Of a stretch of 64,000 nucleotides of DNA, positions 44,483 to 53,922 are shown in pieces. The notes below the pieces were generated by a model that saw nothing but the letters and a program-made list of their open reading frames with translations, did no database searches and was not told where the DNA came from. The DNA lies in NCBI GenBank assembly GCA_019973155.2, contig BPQB01000072.1, positions 62,001 through 126,000 of the forward strand, given 5' to 3'. Source of the stretch: Phanerochaete sordida. Its lineage: Eukaryota; Basidiomycota; Agaricomycetes; Polyporales; Phanerochaetaceae. Position numbers and translations under genes: made by a program. How positions within the stretch are numbered: the stretch's first letter is position 1; each line of letters opens with the position of its first letter.

Positions 44483-46225
44483 TTACGTCGTGCCATATGG
44501 CTTCATGTCGACCAGGCGGAACACGTACCCGAAGATGAGGTACAATTCGCACCAAGCCAGGCTGTCCGCCGTGATCAGCATCGCTACGTATGAAATACGA
44601 GGGGGAACGGTTCACTTCACTCCGAGACAGCTCCTAGGGCCTTTCGAGAACGGGACGAGGTACTGCTCGAGCCGCGACGAGTCGGGCTGCAGCCACCGGT
44701 CCGGGTTGAAGGTATGTGGGTCGGCGAATAGGGTAGGATTGCAGTGCAGGAAGGTCGCGCCCATGCCTACGACAGCCTTCGAGATGGTCAGCGAGATCGC
44801 TCTTCGGAACAGAGGCGAAATACGCACCCCGGCGGGCACAGTAACTCCGTCAATAATGACATCACCAGGGCCTACGACGCGCGGTAGAGGCATAACAACG
44901 CCGTGCGACAGGCGGAGGGACTCCTTTATCACTGCAGTCTATGCAGAAGTGCATCAGGTTTCGAACAGCAGCACAGCGATCCATGCCAATGCTCACCAAG
45001 TACGGCAGCTTCTCCAGCTGCGGGAACCGCATCTCGGCGTCCTTGTCCGGCCAGGCCTCCTCCAGCTCACGCACGAGCTGTTTGTGGACCTCTGGATGCC
45101 CCAGGACGAACGCCGTGCCCATGGCGCAGGTGTTCCCCGTCGAGTCGCTACCCGCTGCGAAGAGGTTCACAGCCTCGTCCACCAGAGTCTTACGCCTCGG
45201 CTTACTCCCCGCCGCGCCCTTCGTGTGTGCCGCGAAGAAGCGGTGGAAGACCGTCTCGTGCCCGAACTGCGCCAGGCGCCCGGGGTCCTCAAGCAAGTCA
45301 TCAATCTGCTTCTCCGTCGCGCGCACGATGTCGTCGGGAGCAGCCGCGCACAGCGCGGCCTTCGCGTCCTTCACGAACGTGCCGACGCGGTGCAGCACCG
45401 GAAAGTGCTTGAGCACGAGCGCGAGCGGGAACGCAGTCTCGAACTCGCGCACGAGCGGGTGCGCGAAGCCCGGCGCGGCGAGCACGCCGTGGTCCGCTGC
45501 GAAGGCGTATGCGATGATGGTGTCGAGCGTCGCGGAGCGGTATGCGCGGTGCATGTTCACGGGCGTGATGTCGTCCGAATGTGAGAGCACGGTGGAGACG
45601 AGGGCTTTGATCTAGGCAACGTCAGCGGGACGGAGTGCGGAGGGTTGAAAGCACGAGCCTTCTGGAGGATCACGTCCTCCAAGTCCAGGACTGCGCGGCG
45701 CGAGAAGAGGGGACTCAATATGTCCCGCCGCGCTTTGGATTCCTGTGGGTTCAGCATCCAGACGGACGATTCGTCACCGTGCATGAACCCGTAAAAATGC
45801 GGATCCTTCGTGAAACGCGCCCCTTTCGAGTAGATGTCGGCATACGCGGTAGGACTATTGAAGTGAAGCTTTGCAGGCTGAATGTCAGGCTCAAGAAATC
45901 TACCCGTTGTAGTGACGTACCTCGTCTGGTGTGATCCGGACGACGGGACCTTTATTGCAGCGCCTGGAGTCAGTACGGGAGCATTTCCGAACCACGATGA
46001 AAGCATACCATATTGCTCATGCAAGCTCTCTAGATGTTCTACGAGTGCACCGTCCTTCCACACTTCGTAGTAGGCCGCATACCAGTGCGTTGCCGCGGCA
46101 AGCCGTGGCCCTGGGAACGCAGCGAGAGGGTGGAAGACGACGCGGTACAACGCCCGCAGCAGCGTCAGCGCGGACGCCGCGCCTAAAGCCAGCGCGGCCG
46201 TGCGCCACGACAGGAGAGCGTCCAT
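44483..46225 (-). CDS. Cytochrome P450 monooxygenase
   Basis: Heme-thiolate monooxygenase on the ER membrane. From ATG 46225 there is an N-terminal anchor (LALGAASALTLLRALY) and the hinge FPGPRLAAATHWY. Then come GPVVRITPDE/LHFNSPTAYA, a central region with RRDILSPLFSRRAV, the I-helix oxygen-binding motif NLFAAGSDSTGNT, and the ExxR motif KESLRLS. The heme loop is PFSKGPRSCLGVNLAW with the ligand Cys. The last exon (44483-44561), joined by an intron at 44562-44615, supplies N-LAWCELYLIFGYVFRLVD and the stop. About six introns. One appears to start with GC (after VILQK, near 45655). There are no other biosynthetic enzymes beside it, so a secondary-metabolite cluster is not supported. Substrate unknown; family number not assignable by eye. 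Confidence 0.9.
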
Positions 46226-46761
46226 GCAGATGGTGGTGGGAGAGAAGCCTGTACATTGCCCGCAGCAGCAAGCTAATCAGAAGCGGAATTATGCTGATGC
46301 GAGCATTAATTTGGGCATCACGAGCTGGGTCAGCACCATCGTGGCGACCGGTAGAGACCGTGTGAGCGCCGGGATGCCTGCCACTCGGGTTCGCACAAGC
46401 ACGTATCGAGGCTCGTATTGGAGGGCTGAGACCGACACGCAAAAGGGATGCGAGCAAATGACCTCGTGGAACAAGCCAGAAACCTCACAGTGCAGTCATT
46501 CTAGCCATAAGTTGGCGATATGTAATGTAAAGAGGCGCCAACGCAGCAGCTGGGACCGCATCGACATGACATCTGAACCGATATTCTGTCCTCGCGAGTC
46601 AGGCTTCCCAAGACATCTTGCGCGAGCTAAAGCTGCGGCTGATCTCGGCCCATGTTCAGCTAAATAGGCATGCGCGATAGCGAGTTCCAGTCACTCACAG
46701 GTAATACGGCGCCTTTGTTGTCCACTGAAGTTGGCGCAGCCCAGGTGCGGATGAATCTCCG
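46226..46761. other. Spacer upstream of the P450 gene
   Basis: P450 promoter and 3' region of the inverted F-box gene. No gene seen. Confidence 0.4.
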
Positions 46762-48321
46762 CTACGCCGCTTCCTGCAACGCGAGCTGCCTCCTCATCAT
46801 CTGGACGAACGCCTGCTTCGTCCGCTTGAGGAGGTCGAACGCGGGGCCAGCCTCTCCGTCCACACAGAGCTCCGCATCTGGGAACATGCACGCCAAGTGT
46901 GCCGCAATATCTGGCGAAAACTCTATCACCGCGTCGTGGAAGCGCAGCGTGCGGAGCGCAGACACGCCGAAGGCCGGCGTGTCTGCGCTCCCCGTGTCGT
47001 CCGCGATCGCGATTGGGAGACTGAGTTCAGCGAGGTGCGCGCAGCGCTGCGCGAGCGGCAGGAGGTCCGGGACGCGTATGGACGGCCAGACGTGCCGAAG
47101 GTCATTGCTGAGGCGAAGGACACGCAGGGCTGGCCACGCGTCTGCGAACGCAGCGACGTCGTTTGCCATGAGGAGGAGGGGGATCCGCGTGAGCTGGACG
47201 ACGGAGAGGCTGCGCAGGGCAAGGAGCGGGCGCAGCACGCTGCCGGTGCACACATGCTGCGGTAAGTGCACCGCGTTGGAGTCGACGGATGTGGCTAGCA
47301 CGACTGTTTGCAGCGTCGAAAACGTTGCGACGCCGGAGACGAGTGCCTCGACATACACCGCGGTGGGAAATTGATCCGCTTGGAATACACCTCCTGCAGT
47401 CGCCACATCCTCCTTCACTTGGTAGAAGACCCTCAGATGCAGCAGTTTAGGCGCTGCGATTTGTCGTAGGAGGGCCGAAAACGCGCGGTCCGCGATCCGA
47501 ACGGTCACCGATAGCTGTTGAAGAGACGGAAATGGCAGCTCCCCGGTCATGACCCTGACAGCAGCCAGATCAAAGCTCAGATGTGTCAATGAGGGAAGGC
47601 AGGACAGATGTTGGAGAGTCTCGGGGAGGAGGGCGTCGACGTCCAGTTGAGTCAAGGACTGGAATGTAGATAAGGCTCGTGAGATTTCGTAGGAGGGTGG
47701 TATTGAGCTGTGACGAAGGCGGCCATGGATAACACATGTCTGAAGTGTTTTGGCGCATGTGAGCAAATACTGAGCAATCGGCTCCTCCTCAACCGGGCTG
47801 ATGGACAGGTGGCGAAGGGGCGACTTGATGAAAAGTGACAAATGCTCTTCCAGATATGCCGCAGAGGACCTGAACAGGAGTAGATTTGGGAGCAATTTGT
47901 CGCCGGGGTAATACTTCAAAATAGAGCCCCAATCGACGCGAGGTGCCGCTATGTCCGCATCGAAGTACACGGCGAGCCAGTAATCCAGGTACTGCACGCG
48001 GCGGGAGTACATCTCAAAGCGGGCCCAGTCCGCCTCAGATGGCGCTCTAACCAGGGTCTAGAGGACGAGCATGAAAAGGGGTCACACATCATGGTCTACG
48101 AGGGTACTTACAAGATGGGTCTCATCGTCGGCTCCCCGTGTGTGCTCCGGGAGTACTTTGATGAGAAAGTCTGGACATGACAGCCAGTTCCACAGGGCAC
48201 TCATCGCGGGGTCGAAAAATGCGCGGCACGTCAAGCCCATCGCCAGAAGCGTACCTGTGCTCGGCCGTGCGCTGTCGGCGATGAGCCGCACAATCTCGGC
48301 GACGCAGAGGCAGCGATGCAT
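46762..48321 (-). CDS. F-box/LRR protein 7, inverted and outside the array
   Basis: Two coding exons, 48112-48321 and 46762-48057, about 501 residues, with a GT-AG junction intron (48058-48111). The F-box unit reads MHRCLCVAEIVRLIADSARP, MGLTCRAFFDPAMSALWNWL and LIKVLPEHTRG. The LRR exon begins TLVRAPSEADWARFEMYSRR, then VDWGSILKYYPGDKLLPNLL, leucine repeats and a C-terminal FSPDIAAHLACMFPDAELCV. Architecture (start at MHRC, no micro-exon) is subtype B, but many positions differ from the six array genes, so it left the array early or is an older branch. It lies 10.5 kb from the array, beyond ASCC2, the histones, SUN and P450. Confidence 0.8.
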
Positions 48322-49012
48322 GGCAGCACGCTAGATCTCTGTGTCAGTAAGTCTACTATATCAGCTGTCTTGCGAAGGTCGTACAAGCTGCTCTACTCAC
48401 GAGGGCCAGCAGGATTAGCCAGAATCAAGCAAAAGGACCTGGCATGTTCGAAGTGTCGGACGAAGAGCAAAAAAAGGACGCCGGCGCTGAGAGGAGGACA
48501 CGTGATCTCCTGGGCACCGTTCATGGGGCAGCATTGGGAAGAGCTGCTGCAGGGAATACGCCAATAAAGCAGCAGAATATGGTGGTAGGAATCGAAATAC
48601 AACTGCTATCAACGCAACTTTATTGAGACATCGTTACGAACGACGTACGACGCGCACGAGCGTACTGGATAAGACCCCTAGCACCGCGGACCCGGAATAC
48701 CCCTTAGCGCGGCTGCCAGTCGTCCCCGAACCCCCGTTGGTCTCTCGGCGGGAACTTTCCAGGGGCTCATTCAGCTGAAATCCGCCTTCAGTAGTCCGCC
48801 ACGACGTCTGCTCTGCGCTGATTGATTTGACCCAGATTTGCGAGTGCCAAAGGCCCTTTGATCATGGCTTTGTCGCCTTTGTCCGGTCTTACGCTGGGTG
48901 CGGTGGCCTATGATGGGCCGCCTGGCACTTGAGCTTTGTCTGCGCCACTTGACAGCATATAAACTGCAAGTAATTCTACTGGTGCCCTTCCAACGCTCCC
49001 CATACCACCACC
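48322..49012. other. Divergent spacer between F-box gene 7 and the 49 kb gene
   Basis: Promoters in both directions; no gene seen. Confidence 0.4.
48958..48963 (+). promoter_or_regulatory. TATA box of the gene at 49013
   Basis: TATAAA in GCATATAAACTG, 50 bp before the ATG and followed by a C/A-rich leader. Confidence 0.5.
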
Positions 49013-50143
49013 ATGACCTCCTACCCTGACTACCACAACCTTCGCGACTCGTTGGTGACGAACGCGTCCGAACAGAAGGACTACGACCCATTCCGCCCGG
49101 GATATCCGCGATTCCGTCTTCTCGAGAGATGGGGCATGACGTCCTCTGCGTCTTCAAGCCAGCCGAAGCCAGCCGAATCTGAGAAGGCTCAGCCACAGTC
49201 GAAGGCTTCAGTTGCCCCGAAGGACAATGGAGCTTCTGTCGGATCCGCGGCCACGAGCTCAACGCGTGAGGCTCCCTCCCGGTCTTCCCGCCGTCCTCCA
49301 GACAACAGTCTCTGCGACAGGATATCCAACACAAGACCTGCAGGTATCACCTACGTCTACGTCTCGCCCGAGAACGCGCCTCCCCCGCCTGAGCTTCCGA
49401 CCGGCCGGCGTTCTTGGGTATCGTTCGACAGCGACCTCTGGAGCCCAACCGAGCCACCTGCGGAGCGCGGTCGCTCATCGTCGCCCTTCGGCGACGCGTT
49501 CCGCGAGCCAGCCGCCAGTCATCCTCCTACAGCGAGGCGGGAGACTGCGCGGGCCACCAGCGGTACGACGTCCCATCTCGCCCCATCCCAACCATCGGCG
49601 CCACCTGCCTACCTAGCCCAGCGCACACACACAGCCCGCGCCGCCTCACAGACATCAGCGTCCACCTCCGCCTCAGCCTCAGCGTCAGTGGCCACCACCG
49701 ACAGGTTCTCCTCCACAGGCGCGCACGTCTACGCATACGCCGAGCCGCGCGCGGGCGCGAACCCCTTCTGGTGCATCGCCTACATCTCAGGCGTCGCACT
49801 CGCCGCGGACGGTGTCGCGCTCATCGAGGAGTACACGCTCCTCCGCCTGCGCGCGCCTGGCACCGAGGGGTGCAACCGCGAGGTGCGCCGCGCGGACGAG
49901 CCGTTCGTCGTCGGCGGGCGCACGTTTTCGCTCGCGACGCTCAAGCGCAAGGGCCTCGGATGGTTAGCGGCGCGGCAGCTCGCGCGCCTGCGTGTCATCG
50001 CGGACGGGCTAGCGCAGCGCCTCGGGGGCGAGGAGTCGTACCAGCAGTGGGTGTACGACTTGTACTGCGATGCATGCGAGGAGGGCTTGTTTGTGTTCGA
50101 CGAGAACACGGAGAGGAGAATGATGAGGGGCCCCGTGCGATGA
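49013..50143 (+). CDS. Unknown protein with disordered N-terminus and conserved-looking C-terminus
   Basis: Single-exon ORF of 376 residues; I do not recognise a family. Residues 1-240 are Ser/Ala/Pro-rich and probably disordered (tracts such as QTSASTSASASASVATT). From about residue 245 the sequence becomes ordered. It reads HVYAYAEPRAGANPFWCIAY, then GVALIEEYTLLRLRAPGTEG and FSLATLKRKGLGWLAARQLA. The end is QQWVYDLYCDACEEGLFVFD. A TATA box 50 bp upstream, high GC3 and an uninterrupted frame support a real gene. No signal peptide or transmembrane segment is evident. Confidence 0.65.
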   Translation: MTSYPDYHNLRDSLVTNASEQKDYDPFRPGYPRFRLLERWGMTSSASSSQPKPAESEKAQPQSKASVAPKDNGASVGSAATSSTREAPSRSSRRPPDNSLCDRISNTRPAGITYVYVSPENAPPPPELPTGRRSWVSFDSDLWSPTEPPAERGRSSSPFGDAFREPAASHPPTARRETARATSGTTSHLAPSQPSAPPAYLAQRTHTARAASQTSASTSASASASVATTDRFSSTGAHVYAYAEPRAGANPFWCIAYISGVALAADGVALIEEYTLLRLRAPGTEGCNREVRRADEPFVVGGRTFSLATLKRKGLGWLAARQLARLRVIADGLAQRLGGEESYQQWVYDLYCDACEEGLFVFDENTERRMMRGPVR

Positions 50144-50244
50144 GCACGATTATGGTTTCGCTCGAGGTTATATGGCATGTCGCTCATTTGTTCTAAGGTT
50201 ATCGAATACACTATAGATTGCCGAATCTACGTGATATTGACAAC

Positions 50245-50653
50245 ATGAGAGTGACACACACGCCTGATCGTATACGTACAGGCAAAAGAACAAGTGAGTA
50301 CAGCCAGGTTCTCGCAGCTCGCTCCTGTGGACAAGAGCTGAGGAGGGAGCTGGCGAGCGGGTCCTGCGGGCACGTTGAACACAGCGATACCTCGCACTTG
50401 CCTCTATCGCCTTCGCAAGCGTCGAAAACTGGAAGACAAACAGGTCAGCATACACGCATTAAGCGACAAGGAGCGACGAAGATCAGTAAAGGTGAGTTTC
50501 TCGACACAAGATTCAGCAATCTCGAGTAGATGTGTTTTTGCACTAGCTCATCACTCGATGCTAATAGCGCATTCGCAGCGACAGAAAGAGCTACACACCT
50601 TGACAGATATCTTCCAAGGTCGAGGGATGGCGGCCTCTGGAAATTCAGGTTGA
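50245..50653 (+). CDS. Small basic protein, three exons, unknown function
   Basis: Exons 50245-50293, 50385-50491 and 50579-50653 join in phase to a protein of 76 residues, running from MRVTHTPDRIRTGKRT through IPRTCLYRLRKRRKLEDKQ to RQKELHTLTDIFQGRGMAAS. Both donors are GTGAGT and the acceptors are CACAG and CGCAG. The second intron has a clear GCTAAT branch-like site 13 nt before its acceptor. The middle is very basic (RLRKRRK), so nucleic-acid binding or mitochondrial import is possible but not shown. No family recognised. The exons are too short to stand out as open frames. Confidence 0.4.
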
Positions 50654-51127
50654 CGGCGTCTTGAGTCGTGACCACGAAGAGCTCGATCCTGGGCGACGCG
50701 CAGTACCTCCTGCCCAAGTTCGCCAGCAGCTTATGTGGGAATGAAGCCAGACGTGCCCAAGCTTAGAGAGTGCGGAACGAGGTCCCAAGACAGACGCAGC
50801 CAGACGGAGGGGGGCTGGGCATCGCTGGCGACATCGATGTGCAGGAGGAGAATGGCGGGCAGTAAAAAGTCGTCGCACGGGCCAAGCGCGCGTTAAGCGC
50901 TCCCACGTGGCATGCACGAGGTGAGTCGGACCGCAGAGCCGAAATGCTGCCTCGCGCGTTTCGGGAGGCCGTTCGCGTGCTCGGCACCATCACATGGCCA
51001 TCCTCCCGCGGAGACCAGGCAGTTCCTGGTCCTTTCCCATCGGCTCGCCCAATATTTACGACATGCACCGGCATCTCGTCGCACCCATCTTCGTCCTCGA
51101 CGACGACGACGAACGGCCCTGACCAAC

Positions 51128-53607
51128 ATGCTGCGTTTGCGCCTCGTGCACGCCCTGCGGCCGCGTGGGGTTCGCCTCGCCAGCACCTCCGCGTCGTCGG
51201 CTTCTGGCCTGCGAAATGCTGCGCTTGGCGTCGGTGCTGGTGTCCTGTTTACGACAGCATTCTTCCTCACTCGCCCGACGCACGCGGACGCGGCGCTGGC
51301 AGTCTCCAAAAGCAAGGTCGGCACCAGCACGGTGCCAGTCCGCGACTCCACCGTGAAGGAGGTCAAGGTCAGCGCGACCGCGCTTGCGAAGGAGCTACGC
51401 GAGGCCCTCGGAGATGCTAGCGGGAAGCTGGAGAAGGTCTCGGTAGACCCAGAGGTGCTGCACGTTCACGGGTACAGTGAGAACGACTATCATCCAGGTG
51501 CGTTCGCTTTGTTCTATGTACTTGGACTTTCACGCTGATTCGGCGTACAGGCTCTGACCCGACTATCGTCGTATTTCCTCAATCTACGGAAGATGTCGTC
51601 GCTATCGTGAAGCTCGCGAATAAGCACCTTATCCCCGTTGTGACCTACGGCGGCGGCACGTCGCTCGAAGGACACTGGCGTGCCCCGCAGGGAGGAGCAA
51701 TATGCGTGGATATGCGCGACATGGACAAGATCCTCGAAATTCATGGTGCGTACTCCATGTTTTGCAACGAAGTATATCGATATCTGACTGCAAGCTTATC
51801 CTCTTTCACATAATTCCTTCCGACGCATCGCGCGTGCACTAATTGGGTACATATATGCGCGAATATTCTCTCCTATAACTCCGTGTTTGTAACTTGTAGA
51901 AGAGGACTCGGACCTCGTCTGCCAGCCTGGCGTGGGGTGGATGGAGATCAATGCTGAGCTGAAGCGCCGTGGAATCCCACTCTTCTTTCCGGTGAGTACA
52001 AGAGTCCACCGAAATCAATTTTATTGACCAGGAACTACACGTAGATCGACCCTGCACCAGGTGCTTCGATAGGTGGCATGATCAGCACAGGGTGCTCGGG
52101 CAGTACGTTCACCTCTTGTCACACATTCGAAGTCGTGCGAACAATAACGGTGCTTGCAGCCAACGCCGTGCGATACGGAACTGCAAAGGCGGAGTGGTTC
52201 TTGAACGTGGTACGTCCTCCTTATTGCCTGCGAAAGCTTTCGATTTCTCACAGAGGCGTTACAGACTGTCGTGCTTCCCTCTGGTGAGGTCATCAAGACT
52301 CGTCGGAGATCCCGCAAAAGCAGTGCAGGTTTCGACACAACGAAGTTGTTCATCGGCGCAGAGGGTACACTGGGAGTTATCACCGAAGGTAAGCTCGCCC
52401 TCCTGGCCCGACTCCGTGTGCTCAAGTGAATTTCCTTGACGCAGTGACCATCCGCCTTGCGCCAATCCTCCCTACGACCGTCGCGGTGGTGCAGTTCCCC
52501 GACGTCCGTGCTGCGACCGAGGCCGTGCGCGACATTGTGAACTCAGGCGTCGGTATCCGTACGTTACCTGCCTTGGCTCCGCGCTCGAGTACGCGCTGAC
52601 AGAATGCGATACTGTAGAGTGTGTCGAGCTCTGCGACGACGCCTTCATGCGCTCGACAAACCTGTACGGCCAGAGCATACGCAAGTGGCCCGAGAAGGAC
52701 TCGCTCTTCATCAAGCTCCAGGGCCCGACGCCCGCGATTATGGACGAAGGGCGGAACATCGTCGAGAAGGTAGGTCTTGTCGCCACTATCCCCTCACGGG
52801 AATTCCGGCTGAGTCTTGCTCGGCAGATATGCAAGACGCACGGTGGCACGGGCTTCACGTGTGCATCATCGGACGCGGAGGCGAACGCGCTCTGGTCAGA
52901 CCGCAAGAACGCGTTGTACTCGGGCCTCGCGCTTGTCGAAGGCAGCCGCGGGTGGAGCACGGACGTCTGGTGAGGCTTCTCCGCGATCGCCGAAGTGGCA
53001 GGTGCTGATAGCGGCGATACAGCGTTCCCGTGAGCAAGCTCCCGCAGCTCGTGTACGAGACGAAGCAGGATATCGAGAGCAGCGGGCTCGTGAGCACGAT
53101 CGTTGGACATGTCGGCGACGGTACGCACCACAGCTGGCTTCGTCACGTTACGGCGCTCACCGGTGTACTCAGGCAACTTCCACGCGCTGCTCCTCTTCAA
53201 AACCGACGAGGAGCTCGCGATAGCGCGCGGTCTCGTGCACCGGATGGTCGAGCGTGCGATACGTCTCGACGGCACATGTACGTTCCCTGCACCTTCATCG
53301 CCTTACCCAGGCTGACCGCGACTTCGCAGGCACGGGCGAGCACGGCGTCGGCATCGGGAAGCGCGAGTACCTCTACGACGAGCTTGGCGCGGGCACCGTC
53401 GGGCTCATGAAGACGATCAAGCACGCGCTCGACCCGCACAATCTGTTCAACCCTGGCAAGGTGCGTTCGTCGATTGGGTGTTCGTCGTTTTCGCGGCTGA
53501 ACGGGCTATAGCTCTATCCGGACGATCCGGACGACGATGCGCAGTCGCGGCTGGTCGCGAGCTCGGGTGCTGCTGCCGCTGTGCACGACCGCGAGAAGAG
53601 GCATTGA
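51128..53607 (+). CDS. DLD1: D-lactate dehydrogenase (cytochrome), mitochondrial
   Basis: FAD flavoprotein that oxidises D-lactate to pyruvate and passes electrons to cytochrome c in the mitochondrial intermembrane space. ATG 51128 starts an Arg-rich presequence ([20 protein letters not shown]) followed by a hydrophobic stop-transfer-like segment ([16 protein letters not shown]), as in Dld1. About 11 exons follow. The FAD-binding PCMH domain has [13 protein letters not shown], the pyrophosphate loop [20 protein letters not shown] and [14 protein letters not shown]. The FAD-oxidase C-terminal domain has [33 protein letters not shown] and [12 protein letters not shown]. Donors and acceptors fit in phase at each junction inspected (for example 51498-51550). 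The short acidic tail [12 protein letters not shown] ends at a TGA (53605-53607). Confidence 0.92.
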
Positions 53608-53922
53608 TAGATGGCGGCGATAATGTCTCGATGGGCAGACGTATTGTACTCCTCTCCGCGTGCCTATGCAATCGGTAGCATACATTGGTTTTATGCTGAT
53701 TTTCGGACATACCCAAATCTTACGGCTTGCAGCGCAGGTACGGGAAGCGTTCTCTCTCTGCCAGTTGAGCGCATGTCGATGCATGGGCGCAGGTACACGA
53801 CACATAACTTAGCAGTGCAGGACGAGTTTCCCACCCCATGCGCGCTTCGCTGAACCTGTGCATAGACGCGTTCGCGATACGCATGGGGCAAGTACTGTCT
53901 CCCTACAAGTACCGGTCGCAGC
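53608..53922. other. Short spacer
   Basis: Between the lactate dehydrogenase stop and the DUF6535 start; no feature seen. Confidence 0.4.

Noticed and set aside
44483..48321. Secondary-metabolite gene cluster around the P450
   Set aside because: Neighbours are SUN, histone and F-box genes; no synthase, transporter or other tailoring enzyme is present.
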